Assembly: GCF_001557215.1 (NCBI RefSeq)
Contig: NZ_LSJM01000062.1
Span: 1 to 23,736 of the forward strand
DNA from: Sphingomonas sp. CCH9-E2
GTDB taxonomy: Bacteria > Pseudomonadota > Alphaproteobacteria > Sphingomonadales > Sphingomonadaceae
DNA length: 23,736 nt
Direction of reading: 5' to 3'
Below, one piece after another: positions 1 to 7,417 of this stretch. The notes beneath the pieces are model-generated. The model made no database searches, was not told where the DNA came from, and saw only the letters and a program-made list of their open reading frames with translations. Positions within the stretch are counted from its first letter, which is position 1. Each line of letters opens with the position of its first letter. A program made the translations under genes and the position numbers.

Positions 1-805
1 GGATCGGCAGCGGCGGGGCGACGGCGACCAGCGGGAAGTTGCGCGCCATCTGCGCCGCAAGCCGCCCCTGGACCAGCGCCAGCCAGTCGGTGTCCTGAAG
101 CAGCCACGGCAGCATCCCGAAATTGGGCGCGATCATCGCAACACGACGCTGGATGCCCATGCGATCGAGAAAGGCATCGCCGAAACTCGGCAGCCGCTCG
201 TCGCCGATCGCGACATGGACATGGTCGTATGCCAGCATTGCCGCCAGCGTCGTCGCGCCCGCCAGCGCCGGGTGCCCCGCGCGTCCGACCAGCCGGTATT
301 CGTCCTCGAACAGTCGCTCCGAAGGCAATTCGGGCGTCACATATTCCTGGAGCGTGATGAGCAGGTCGATCCCGCCGCTTTCGAGTAGCTCGATCCGCCG
401 CGGGCTGGGCAGCAGCAGCTCGATCCGCACCCCCGGCGCGGTTGCGGACAAGCGGGTGACGATCGGAAACAGGATCGATGTCGCGATATAGTCCGACGTC
501 ATGATCCGGAAATTCCGGTTGGTCGTCGCCGGGTCGAAATGGCGCGACGTCGCGATCACGCCCTCCATCGTCTCCAGCGCCTGTCGCACCTGCGGCAGCA
601 GCGTTTCGGCAAAGGGCGTCGGATACATCCGCTTGTTGCGCGCGATCAGCAGTTCGTCGCCGAAATAGCTGCGCAGCCGCGCCAGCGCGTTGCTCATCGC
701 CGGCTGGCTCAGGTTCAGCCGCTGCGCCGCGCGGGAGACGCTGCGGTCGCTCATCAGCGCCTCGAACGCGACGATCAGGTTGAGGTCCAGTCCCTTGAAG
801 CGCAT
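1..805 (-). CDS. LysR-family (NodD-like) transcriptional regulator, 3' end off the window
   Basis: About 268 residues are visible; the C-terminus lies beyond the left edge. The N-terminus (MRFKGLDLNLIVAFEALM) has the NodD-type opening 'LDLNL..AFEALM', followed by a winged helix-turn-helix at about residues 18-50 with the signature 'RAAQRLNLSQPAMSNALARLR'-like core. A periplasmic-binding-protein-like effector domain follows. The start is the ATG at 805-803; no in-frame ATG lies just upstream. The gene is divergent from the extradiol dioxygenase gene at 910 across a 104-bp AT-rich gap, the usual arrangement for a LysR activator and its target. It is a clear paralogue of the LysR at 11936-12859: both share 'RAAQRLNL.Q.AMS.AL.RLR', 'SDYI.T' and 'GxIDLLI'. 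The NodD-like subfamily often responds to flavonoids or other aromatics; the effector here is unknown. The LysR assignment is secure, the ligand is inference. Confidence 0.93.
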   Translation of the reverse strand, partial: MRFKGLDLNLIVAFEALMSDRSVSRAAQRLNLSQPAMSNALARLRSYFGDELLIARNKRMYPTPFAETLLPQVRQALETMEGVIATSRHFDPATTNRNFRIMTSDYIATSILFPIVTRLSATAPGVRIELLLPSPRRIELLESGGIDLLITLQEYVTPELPSERLFEDEYRLVGRAGHPALAGATTLAAMLAYDHVHVAIGDERLPSFGDAFLDRMGIQRRVAMIAPNFGMLPWLLQDTDWLALVQGRLAAQMARNFPLVAVAPPLPI

Positions 806-909
806 CGCCGATCCATCATTGAGATCAATCAAAATGGATCAGAACTATAAGTTTTTCAATGTTCAGGCATGGCGCTAGGTCATGCGCAACCAAATTCGGA
901 GCAGGATGC
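806..909. promoter_or_regulatory. Divergent promoter/operator between lysR and the dioxygenase operon
   Basis: This AT-rich island separates two divergent genes. Visible elements are the perfect palindrome ATTGA-GA-TCAAT at 818-829; an outer inverted repeat ATCCAT (811-816) / ATGGAT (834-839) with nearly the same centre; and an ATC-N9-GAT arrangement at 811-825 that recalls the half-sites of NodD boxes. On the plus strand a plausible -10 TATAAG (846-851) sits 17 bp after GATCAA (823-828), so the palindrome would overlap the -35 region as expected for a LysR-activated promoter. The ribosome binding site AGGA at 903-906 precedes the ATG at 910. The words GATCAAT and ATCATTGAG recur in the second LysR control region at 11882-11917. 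Operator function is inferred. Confidence 0.55.
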
Positions 910-1812
910 ATGAGCAGAGTAAGCGAAATCCGCTATGTCGGATATGCAGTCACGGCGCTTGAGGAAGAGCGCGCCTTTTACGCCGATGTCTGGGGGCTGG
1001 AGCCGGTCCCGTCCGACGATGGCATGATCTATTTCAAGGCGCAGGGGCATGACGAGCATCATGTCGTCCGGCTGCGCGCGGCGGACACCAAGCGGATCGA
1101 CGTGATCGCGCTCGCCGCGGACAATCGCGCCGATGTCGACGCGCTGCACGACAAGGTTGCAGCGGCTGGCTGCCAGATCATCCACGCCCCGCGTGACCTG
1201 ACCGCGCCGGGTGGCGGCTATGGCTTCCGCTTTTTCTCGCCCGACGGCCTGCCGTTCGAGATTTCGAGTGACGTCGCGCGCGGGTCGAGCCGGGAGATGC
1301 AGCGCTGGGACGGCGTGCCGCAGAAGATCAGCCACATCGTCCTCCACTCGCCCGATCATCAGGGCCTGGTGAAGTTCTTCGTCGACGTGCTCGGCTTCCG
1401 CGTCAGCGACTGGCTGGGCGATTTCATGTGCTTCCTGCGCTGCAACAGCGCGCATCACCGCATCGCGATCCTGCCCGGACCCGCGTGCCTCAACCATGTC
1501 GCCTATGACATGCTGACCGTGGACGACATGATGCGCGGCATCAGCCGCCTGCGGAAGAAGGGCACCGATATCCGCTGGGGCCCGGGACGGCATACTGCGG
1601 GCAACAACACCTTCAGCTATTTCACCACGCCTAGCGGCTTTGCGGTCGAATATACCTCGGAGCTGGAGGAGGTCGATTTCGACAACCATGTCGACAAGGT
1701 CCATGTCCCCGGACCGCAGGTGATGGACCAGTGGGGCGTCGGTGTCGGTGGCCCGCAGACCATGCCGCATCCCGAGGCCGATGCCGGCCTGTTCCAGGCA
1801 GCAGAGGCTTAA
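910..1812 (+). CDS. Two-domain extradiol (VOC-fold) ring-cleavage dioxygenase
   Basis: 300 residues, the usual size of a type I extradiol dioxygenase with two VOC modules (about residues 6-122 and 138-250). The C-terminal module keeps the expected iron ligands: His142 in 'SHIVL', His196 in 'NHVAY' and Glu247 in 'VEYT'. Second-shell acid/base residues seen in BphC-type enzymes are also present: His182/183, His228 in 'GRHT' and Tyr237. The protein should therefore be an active Fe(II) enzyme opening a catechol-like ring next to the diol, rather than a glyoxalase. The ATG at 910 is chosen over the upstream in-frame extension because AGGA lies 3-6 nt before it and similarity begins here. It is the first gene of the plus arm, with 3 nt to the next gene. 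Its substrate is probably made by the FAD hydroxylase at 7418-8533. The family is secure, the substrate unknown. Confidence 0.9.
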   Translation: MSRVSEIRYVGYAVTALEEERAFYADVWGLEPVPSDDGMIYFKAQGHDEHHVVRLRAADTKRIDVIALAADNRADVDALHDKVAAAGCQIIHAPRDLTAPGGGYGFRFFSPDGLPFEISSDVARGSSREMQRWDGVPQKISHIVLHSPDHQGLVKFFVDVLGFRVSDWLGDFMCFLRCNSAHHRIAILPGPACLNHVAYDMLTVDDMMRGISRLRKKGTDIRWGPGRHTAGNNTFSYFTTPSGFAVEYTSELEEVDFDNHVDKVHVPGPQVMDQWGVGVGGPQTMPHPEADAGLFQAAEA

Positions 1813-1815
1813 GTC

Positions 1816-2973
1816 ATGGCATTGTTCGAATATTTCCCGAACTACATCTGGAACCTGTCGGTCGCGATCGCGCTGGAGAGCGGTGGGCGGATCGGCGAGA
1901 TCGTCGATATGTGCCAGCCGATCCGCGACGCCGCTGCGTCGGGTTCGGACGCCGGCACGCCGCAATTCATGGCGAAATGGGTCGAGATGGGCGACAAGCT
2001 GATCGGCCTGGCGGACGAGGATGAGGCCGCCGGGCGCGGCTTTTCCGCCTCCGACAAGCTCGAGCGCGCGTCGCTCTATCTGCTCGTCGCCGAGCGCATG
2101 CAGGGCCATGGTCATCCGGGGCGCGTGGAAACCTATGCCCGCGCGCTCGATGCCTTCGCTCGCTCGACCCGGCTGGGCTCGATCAACCGCGAGCGGGTGG
2201 AAATCCCGCTGACCACCGGCACCATGCCTGCGCTCTATACCCGCGCCGAAGGGCCGGGGCCGCATCCGGTGGTGGTCTATTGCAACGGCCTCGATAGCTG
2301 CAAGGAGCTGCTCTACTGGTCGCGCCTGCCCGAGGCGCTGGCGAAGCGCGGCATCTCGACCCTGTGCGTCGACCAGCCGGGTACCGGCGAAGCGCTGCGC
2401 CTGCAGAACCTGCCCGTCGATCCGCATAGCGAGAATTGGGCGAGCAAGGCGATCGACTGGCTGGAGACCCAGCCTGACGTCGATCCCAAGCGCATCGGCA
2501 TGACCGGCATTTCGCTCGGCGGGCATTTCGCGCCGCGCGCGGTAGCCTACGAACCCCGCTTCGCCAGCGGTGCCTGCTGGGGCGCCAACCATAATTGGGC
2601 CGAGGTGCAGCAGAAGCGCCTCAAGCGTGAGGGCGAGAATCCCGTCCCGCATTACTGGGCGCACGTGATCTGGGCGTTCGGTGCCAAGGACATGGACGAC
2701 TTCCTTGCCAAGGCGGAGGACATGAACCTCAACGGCCATATGGGCGGGGTGAAGGTGCCGTTCCTGGTCACCCACGGCGCCAAGGATCGCCAGATCAGCG
2801 TCGATTATGCGCAGGATTGCTATGACCAGCTGGTCAACTCGCCGCGCCGCGAACTCAAGCTGTTCACCGACCGTGAGGGCGGGGTCGAGCATGTTGGCGC
2901 GGACAATATGAGCTTTGGCCGCGATTACATCGCCGACTGGTTCGCCGAAACGCTGGGCGGGAAGCTGTCCTGA
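1816..2973 (+). CDS. Alpha/beta hydrolase of the 2,6-dihydroxypseudooxynicotine hydrolase / Ayg1-like C-C hydrolase type
   Basis: 385 residues. An N-terminal helical part (about 1-125) precedes an alpha/beta hydrolase core. The catalytic triad can be placed: nucleophile Ser233 in 'GISLGG', acid Asp324 in 'GAKDRQ' and His359 in 'VEHVG'. The overall build, with a long helical N-terminus before 'VVVYCNGLDSCKE', resembles the family containing bacterial 2,6-dihydroxypseudooxynicotine hydrolase and fungal Ayg1, which hydrolyse C-C bonds next to a ketone on a hydroxylated aromatic ring. GAGG lies about 8 nt before the start. The stop overlaps the next ATG by one base, so translation is coupled. In this operon it probably cuts a beta-diketone-like C-C bond in a ring-fission product. 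The exact reaction is inference; a dienelactone-hydrolase-like role is possible. Confidence 0.85.
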   Translation: MALFEYFPNYIWNLSVAIALESGGRIGEIVDMCQPIRDAAASGSDAGTPQFMAKWVEMGDKLIGLADEDEAAGRGFSASDKLERASLYLLVAERMQGHGHPGRVETYARALDAFARSTRLGSINRERVEIPLTTGTMPALYTRAEGPGPHPVVVYCNGLDSCKELLYWSRLPEALAKRGISTLCVDQPGTGEALRLQNLPVDPHSENWASKAIDWLETQPDVDPKRIGMTGISLGGHFAPRAVAYEPRFASGACWGANHNWAEVQQKRLKREGENPVPHYWAHVIWAFGAKDMDDFLAKAEDMNLNGHMGGVKVPFLVTHGAKDRQISVDYAQDCYDQLVNSPRRELKLFTDREGGVEHVGADNMSFGRDYIADWFAETLGGKLS

Positions 2974-3923
2974 TGCGCCTCGCGACATTGCGGCGCGGTG
3001 GGCGCGATGGCACGCTGGTGGCGGTCAGCCGCGACGGCGCGCGGGTCGCGCCGGTCGCGGGCTATGCGACGCTTCAGGCCGCGCTCGACGATTGGGATGC
3101 GGCGCAGGGCGCGCTGACCGCTGCGGTCGAAGCGGCGGAGAGCGGTGAGGCGGTCCAGCCGGACGATTTCGCCGCGCCGCTGCCGCGCGCCTGGCAATGG
3201 CTCGACGGATCGGCCTTCGCCAATCACGGCGCGCTGATGCAGCTCGCCTTCGGCCACGCACCGATCGAGACCGATCTGCCGCTGATGTATCAGGGAATGA
3301 GCCACCAGTTCATCGCCCCGACCGCCGATGTGCCATTCCCCAGCGAAGCCGATGGCATCGATTTCGAGGGCGAGTTCGGCGTCATCACCGGCGACGTGCC
3401 GATGGGCTGCTCGGCTGCCGACGCGCTGGCTTATGTGCGGCTGGTGGTGCTGATCAACGACTGGTCGCTGCGCGCCATCGCCCCGCTCGAGATGAAGACC
3501 GGCTTCGGCTGGGTCCAGGCCAAGCCTGCATGCAGCGTCGCGCCGTTCGCGGTGACCCCCGATGCGCTGGGCGATGCCTGGCGCGATGGGCGCGTGCATT
3601 TGCCGCTGACGGTCGAGGTCGACGGCAATTGGTTTGGCAGCCCCAATGGCGCGGCGATGGGCTATGGTTTCCACGAGCTGATCGCGCACGCCGCACGCAC
3701 CCGCGCATTGCCCGCCGGCACCATCATCGGATCGGGCACGGTGTCGAACGTCGAGCATGAGACGGTCGGATCGACCTGCATGTCCGAACGCCGCGCGATC
3801 GAGATGATCGCTCATGGCGCGCCGCAGACGCCGTTCCTGTCCTTCGGCAGCCGCGTCGCGATGCGGGCAGGGGAGGGCGCCTCGCCCTTCGGCGCGATCG
3901 ATCAGCTTGTGGTGAAGGGGTAG
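2973..3923 (+). CDS. Fumarylacetoacetate hydrolase (FAH) family protein
   Basis: 316 residues. The FAH fold C-terminal domain spans about 100-315. The metal-binding carboxylates of the family are visible as Glu132 and Glu134 in 'DFEGEFGVITG' and Asp163 in 'INDWS'; the active-site Lys lies in 'VQAKP' (Lys184), and the late motif 'GTVSNVEHE' is present. Family members hydrolyse acylpyruvate-type C-C bonds or hydrate/isomerise 2-oxo-dienoates, using Mg2+ or Ca2+. The gene starts inside the stop of the alpha/beta hydrolase (TGATG) and ends the plus operon. In the pathway it is a good candidate for the second hydrolytic step after ring opening, releasing pyruvate- or fumarate-like acids. It cannot be assigned to fumarylacetoacetate itself from sequence, since no homogentisate genes are nearby. 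Confidence 0.9.
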   Translation: MRLATLRRGGRDGTLVAVSRDGARVAPVAGYATLQAALDDWDAAQGALTAAVEAAESGEAVQPDDFAAPLPRAWQWLDGSAFANHGALMQLAFGHAPIETDLPLMYQGMSHQFIAPTADVPFPSEADGIDFEGEFGVITGDVPMGCSAADALAYVRLVVLINDWSLRAIAPLEMKTGFGWVQAKPACSVAPFAVTPDALGDAWRDGRVHLPLTVEVDGNWFGSPNGAAMGYGFHELIAHAARTRALPAGTIIGSGTVSNVEHETVGSTCMSERRAIEMIAHGAPQTPFLSFGSRVAMRAGEGASPFGAIDQLVVKG

Positions 3924-3934
3924 CTCTCAAACAT

Positions 3935-4016
3935 CCGTTTGCCCTGAGCCTGTCGAAGGGCCGCTCGCGCGCTGTCGTGGTGCGGGATCGCGCTTCGAGA
4001 AGCTCAGCGCAAACGG
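3935..4016. repeat. Imperfect inverted repeat between convergent operons
   Basis: Two 24-nt arms (3935-3958 and 3993-4016) pair with 21 of 24 matches around a 34-nt GC-rich loop. The left arm contains CCCTGAGCCTGTCGAAG, a very common dispersed repeat core in sphingomonads and other proteobacteria; the right arm is a diverged inverted copy. It sits exactly between the convergent FAH and SDR genes and probably folds in transcripts from either side. There is no clear T-run on either flank, so an intrinsic terminator role is possible but not shown. Confidence 0.75.
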
Positions 4017-4027
4017 GGTTTAGGCAC

Positions 4028-4798
4028 CTAACTTCCGTCTGAAATCAGCGTCCCGCCATCGACCACGATGGTCTGGCCGGTGGTGAAGCCACCGGCATCG
4101 CTGGCAAGGTAGAGCGCGGTCGCCGCGACCTCGTCCGGCGATCCCGCGCGGCGCAGCGGAGTCATCCCCAGCCGCCGCGCGGCACGCTCGGGGCTCGACA
4201 GGATCGCGCCTGCCCAGTCGGTCTCGATTAGTCCCGGCGCGATGGCATTGGCACGCACCCCGGACGGCCCCCATTCGACCGCCAGATTGCGCGCCAGCTG
4301 CGCCAGTGCGGCCTTGGTCATCCCGTAATGCCCAAGCATCGCATTGCCGCGCAGCCCCGCAATGCTCGACAGTAGCACGATGCTGCCGCGCCCGCGCGCC
4401 GCCATCGCCGGGGCGAGATGCCCGGTCAGCCGCAGCGGATGGAGCAGGTTGATCGCATAGAGCCGCTCACGTTCGGCCTCGTCCATCGCGTGCAACGGTG
4501 ACGCTGGTCCTGCGATTCCCGCATTGCAGACGAGGATATCGATCCCGTTGGTCTGCGCGTTGGCCTCTTCCGCCAGGCGCGCGACCGCCGCAGCATCGCT
4601 GACATCGGTCGGAATCGAAATGCCGCCCAGTTCCTCCGCCAGCGCACCGCACGCCACCGCATCGACATCGGCCAGCACCAGCCGCGCCCCCGCGCCCGCG
4701 AACAGCTGCGCAATCGCCAATCCGATTCCGCGCACCGGCCCGGTGATCAGCGCAGTGCGCCCGTCAAGGCGGAAGGCGGCGAGGGGGTCAGAGTTCAT
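4028..4798 (-). CDS. Classical short-chain dehydrogenase/reductase (SDR)
   Basis: 256 residues, standard classical SDR size. The cofactor motif TGPVRGIG is at 19-26, 'NAG' at 92-94, Asn117, catalytic Ser145 in 'LLSSIAG', and Tyr158-x3-Lys162 in 'YGMTK'. The C-terminal 'GQTIVVDGG' is also classical. Asp44 at the end of beta-2 ('VLADVD') suggests NAD(H) preference. The start at 4798 is chosen because the longer open frame would run deep into the preceding gene; it overlaps the epimerase gene by 11 nt, implying translational coupling. It is the last gene of the minus operon and probably oxidises or reduces an alcohol/ketone fragment of the pathway. The substrate is not predictable from sequence. 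Confidence 0.9.
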   Translation of the reverse strand: MNSDPLAAFRLDGRTALITGPVRGIGLAIAQLFAGAGARLVLADVDAVACGALAEELGGISIPTDVSDAAAVARLAEEANAQTNGIDILVCNAGIAGPASPLHAMDEAERERLYAINLLHPLRLTGHLAPAMAARGRGSIVLLSSIAGLRGNAMLGHYGMTKAALAQLARNLAVEWGPSGVRANAIAPGLIETDWAGAILSSPERAARRLGMTPLRRAGSPDEVAATALYLASDAGGFTTGQTIVVDGGTLISDGS

Positions 4799-5681
4799 CA
4801 AGCACCGTCTCGACCAGCTGCCCCAGGTCTCCGTCATGGCGAAATTCCAGCGCGTCTGCGCGGGGCGTGGCGAGTTCGGGATAGCTGCCAAAGGTCGAGC
4901 GGGTCGCCGGAACTTCCTCGAAGCGGATGCCCGACACATCGCCATGGTGCGCCAACTCCGCCACCAAATCGCCCATCGTCACGCGCAGCGCGGGAAGCGT
5001 CAGCGCCTCCTGCGCTGCCCGCTCGCCCAGTGCCGCCGCCACCAGATTGGCCGCGCAGCACCGCACGGACATCAGCCAGCTGGTCGCGTCTGCCGCCACT
5101 GGCACGCACAGCGGCGTGCCGGCCAGCGCAGCGTGGAAGATATCGCTGAGGAACGCCGAGCCAAATCCTCCGGCCGCCGTGGGGCGGGCGACGATTCCCG
5201 GCAGCCGCAAGGCAAAGCCCGACACCGCCCCGCGCCGGACCGCATCGGCAAAGGCCAGCTCGACCATGCGCTTGTGCGTGCCGTAGACGCTGGTCGGAGT
5301 GGGGACAGTCGCGTCGTCGACCGGATCGGGCAGCACGCCGCCGAACACGGCGATCGACCCCGCGATCACCAGCCGACGACACCGCATCGCCTCGATCAGC
5401 GCCAGCGGCACGTCGAGATTGATCGCCCGCGAGGCCCCCGGATCGCGCTCCGCCGCACCGCCCGGCAGCGCGGCAAGATGCAAAACCGCGTCGACGCGCG
5501 GCGCCGTCAGCGCGGCAATCACCGCCGGATCGGTCAGGTCGCCCGCGAGCGTTTCATACCCGTCGATCTCCGCCACCGCCCGGTCGGCGAGCAATAGCCC
5601 TACCTGCGGGTGCTGCTCGGTAAGTTGCCGCACGACCGCCCGGCCGACGAACCCCGCCGCGCCGGTGATCGCCAGCAACAT
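4788..5681 (-). CDS. NAD-dependent epimerase/dehydratase family protein, D-erythronate dehydrogenase (DenD)-like
   Basis: 297 residues, an extended-type SDR. The glycine motif GAAGFVG is at 7-13, an Asp33 ends beta-2 ('LLADR'), Ser109 lies in 'IAGSIAVFG', and Tyr133-x3-Lys137 is in 'SVYGTHK'. The 'LRLPGIVARP' and 'GFGSAFLSDIF' stretches resemble DenD-type D-erythronate 2-dehydrogenases, which oxidise a four-carbon sugar acid; this link rests on recalled family features. The start codon shares one base with the stop of the cupin gene (TAATG). Its place in an aromatic-degradation operon suggests it works on a hydroxy-acid fragment released from the ring or side chain. The family is firm, the DenD-like reaction tentative. 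Confidence 0.88.
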   Translation of the reverse strand: MLLAITGAAGFVGRAVVRQLTEQHPQVGLLLADRAVAEIDGYETLAGDLTDPAVIAALTAPRVDAVLHLAALPGGAAERDPGASRAINLDVPLALIEAMRCRRLVIAGSIAVFGGVLPDPVDDATVPTPTSVYGTHKRMVELAFADAVRRGAVSGFALRLPGIVARPTAAGGFGSAFLSDIFHAALAGTPLCVPVAADATSWLMSVRCCAANLVAAALGERAAQEALTLPALRVTMGDLVAELAHHGDVSGIRFEEVPATRSTFGSYPELATPRADALEFRHDGDLGQLVETVLDEL

Positions 5682-6247
5682 TACCGCTTCAGCTCAGGCG
5701 CGAATTCGCCGTCGATCAGGATGAAGGCGATGCGGCAATTGGCGTTCGACCGGTTCGACCAGCCATGATTGGTGCCACGCTGGATCACGATGTCGCCCGC
5801 GCGCACCGTCGTCTCGCCCTCATCCATGATCAGCACCAGCTCGCCTTCCAGCACGATGCCGTAATCGATCGTCTCGGTACGGTGCATCAGCGCGTGGCGG
5901 CTGCCTTCGCCATGATGCGCCGACGCGTCGCCCGCGCCGACCTCGGCGAAATGCGCCTGCGCCTCTTCGGGCGACATCGTACGGATCTCGTCGCTCTCGG
6001 GCGGGATGTCGAGCACGCGGATGCGGGTGCCGCCCTTGGGCGGGGCGAGCTTGATGCCGTCCTCATGCGGCTCGCCCGATGCGGCGTCGAGCAGCGCCGG
6101 GGTCGACTGCGTGTTCCAGATTTCGTGGAACATCGGACCCGCCGGGCCACCGATCTGCTGGACGCGCGGCGCGGCGCCGTCCTCCTGAATGATCGCGCGA
6201 CCGCTGGCATCATGGCCGGTAACGACGCGGCGGACTGGTTTGGTCAT
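5681..6247 (-). CDS. Single-domain cupin protein
   Basis: 188 residues. The cupin barrel is in the C-terminal half: motif 1 around 'HRTETIDYGIVLEGE' (His122, Glu125, Tyr129) and motif 2 'GDIVIQRGTNHGW' (Asp152, His161). Only part of the canonical HxH...E...H metal set is evident, so both metal binding and catalysis are uncertain. Two in-frame ATGs compete, at 6253 and 6247. The strong Shine-Dalgarno AAGGAG (6260-6255) is 1 nt from the first and 7 nt from the second, so 6247 is chosen. Such cupins recur in aromatic-degradation operons, sometimes as dioxygenases, isomerases or binding proteins. No specific function is assigned here. Confidence 0.85.
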   Translation of the reverse strand: MTKPVRRVVTGHDASGRAIIQEDGAAPRVQQIGGPAGPMFHEIWNTQSTPALLDAASGEPHEDGIKLAPPKGGTRIRVLDIPPESDEIRTMSPEEAQAHFAEVGAGDASAHHGEGSRHALMHRTETIDYGIVLEGELVLIMDEGETTVRAGDIVIQRGTNHGWSNRSNANCRIAFILIDGEFAPELKR

Positions 6248-6249
6248 GT

Positions 6250-7407
6250 TCATGCTCCTTGAGTGGCGGTGCCGCGACGCAGCAGCGCAATAATGGCACC
6301 GATTGCTGCCGCTGCAGCGTAGAAAAGAAAGGCGCCCGACAGGCCGCCGAGCACGCCCGACAGCGCGACCGCGACGATCGGCGCGACGAACTGGGCGAGG
6401 AAGAAGGACCCGGTCCATACGCCCGTGCCGCGCCCACGCGTCTCGGGCGGAAGGCGGCGCAGCACCCAGGCCAGCATCGTCGGGAGCATCAGGCCGTTAC
6501 CGATCGAGATCACCACTGCGCACGCAGCTGTGATATAGAAACTCCCCGACAGGCCGATCCCGACATAGCCCAGCGCAACCAGCGGCAGGCCGATCGACAA
6601 CAACGTCTCTCCCGACCAGCCCTTGAGCCGTCCAAACAGCATCGACCCCGCCATCACGCCCAGGTTCGCCGCCGCACCCGCCAGCCCGATCGTCGCAGGC
6701 GAGGTCACCCCCGTCGCTTCGATCACCGGACCCAGCTGGACGATCAGCGTGTAGAACAGCATCCCGATGCCAAAGGTGATCGCGACCAGCAGCGCAATGC
6801 CCTGAGCCTTGCCTGTAGCAGTAGTAGCCGCCGAAGCCTTTGCCGGCTCGAACAGGATCATCGCTGCCGCAAGCGCGACCGGCAGCGCCAGCAGATACAG
6901 CCAGAACGGCCCGCGCGAGCCCAGGGCCTCGCCGAGCGCGCCGCCCGCCGCGATCAGCACGATCGCGCTGACGCTCGCGGTGGCGATCTGGATCGAAACC
7001 CAGCGTTCGCGCCGCTCGCCAGTGAAATAGTCGCCGACCAGCGCGGTCGCGACGGTCATGATGATCGCCTCGGTCACTCCCAGCGCGACGCGCGCGGCGA
7101 GGATCAAGCGCAGATCGTGGAGCAGCAACGGCAACAGCCCGAACCCGGCATAGCCGACCAGCGCGGCGATTAGCAGCCGCTTGCGCCCGAGCTTGTCCGA
7201 CAGCCAGCCCGCTACCGGCGAAAACAGCGCCACGCACAGCGCCGGGATCGTCAGCGCCATCGGCACCAGCACCGCCGCGCCCGGAACGCCCGCAAACTCA
7301 CGCAGCAATAGCGGCAGCACCGGCACCAGCGCGATGATCGCCATGGTCGGCATCACCGCGGTGAGCATCAGGATCACACCATGGCGGGTCGTCGCTTGCT
7401 GGGTCAT
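6250..7407 (-). CDS. Major facilitator superfamily (MFS) transporter
   Basis: 385 residues, almost entirely hydrophobic segments consistent with 12 transmembrane helices. The loop 2-3 MFS signature appears as 'GWLSDKLGRKRLL' at about residues 67-79. A central cytoplasmic loop (around 'FEPAKASAATTATGKAQG') separates two six-helix halves. GAGGAA with 6-nt spacing precedes the ATG at 7407. It lies 10 nt after the FAD hydroxylase and is coupled to the cupin. With the TonB-dependent receptor upstream in the same operon it provides an obvious inner-membrane step for substrate import, though export of an intermediate cannot be excluded. Confidence 0.9.
   Translation of the reverse strand: MTQQATTRHGVILMLTAVMPTMAIIALVPVLPLLLREFAGVPGAAVLVPMALTIPALCVALFSPVAGWLSDKLGRKRLLIAALVGYAGFGLLPLLLHDLRLILAARVALGVTEAIIMTVATALVGDYFTGERRERWVSIQIATASVSAIVLIAAGGALGEALGSRGPFWLYLLALPVALAAAMILFEPAKASAATTATGKAQGIALLVAITFGIGMLFYTLIVQLGPVIEATGVTSPATIGLAGAAANLGVMAGSMLFGRLKGWSGETLLSIGLPLVALGYVGIGLSGSFYITAACAVVISIGNGLMLPTMLAWVLRRLPPETRGRGTGVWTGSFFLAQFVAPIVAVALSGVLGGLSGAFLFYAAAAAIGAIIALLRRGTATQGA
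6255..6260 (-). promoter_or_regulatory. Shine-Dalgarno site deciding the cupin start
   Basis: AAGGAG on the minus strand lies inside the last codons of the MFS gene. Its 7-nt distance to the ATG at 6247, against 1 nt to the ATG at 6253, favours the shorter cupin protein. Confidence 0.7.
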
Positions 7408-7417
7408 CGCGCGTTCC

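Noticed and set aside
806..909. A true rhizobial nod box
   Set aside because: Only an ATC-N9-GAT pair and a short palindrome are present; the long conserved nod-box sequence is absent, and the second LysR region lacks ATC-N9-GAT.
880..2988. 702-codon open frame on the minus strand
   Set aside because: Antisense to the dioxygenase and alpha/beta hydrolase genes, both of which have intact catalytic residues.
2973..3923. Fumarylacetoacetase of tyrosine breakdown
   Set aside because: No homogentisate dioxygenase or maleylacetoacetate isomerase is nearby; the family includes many acylpyruvate-type hydrolases.
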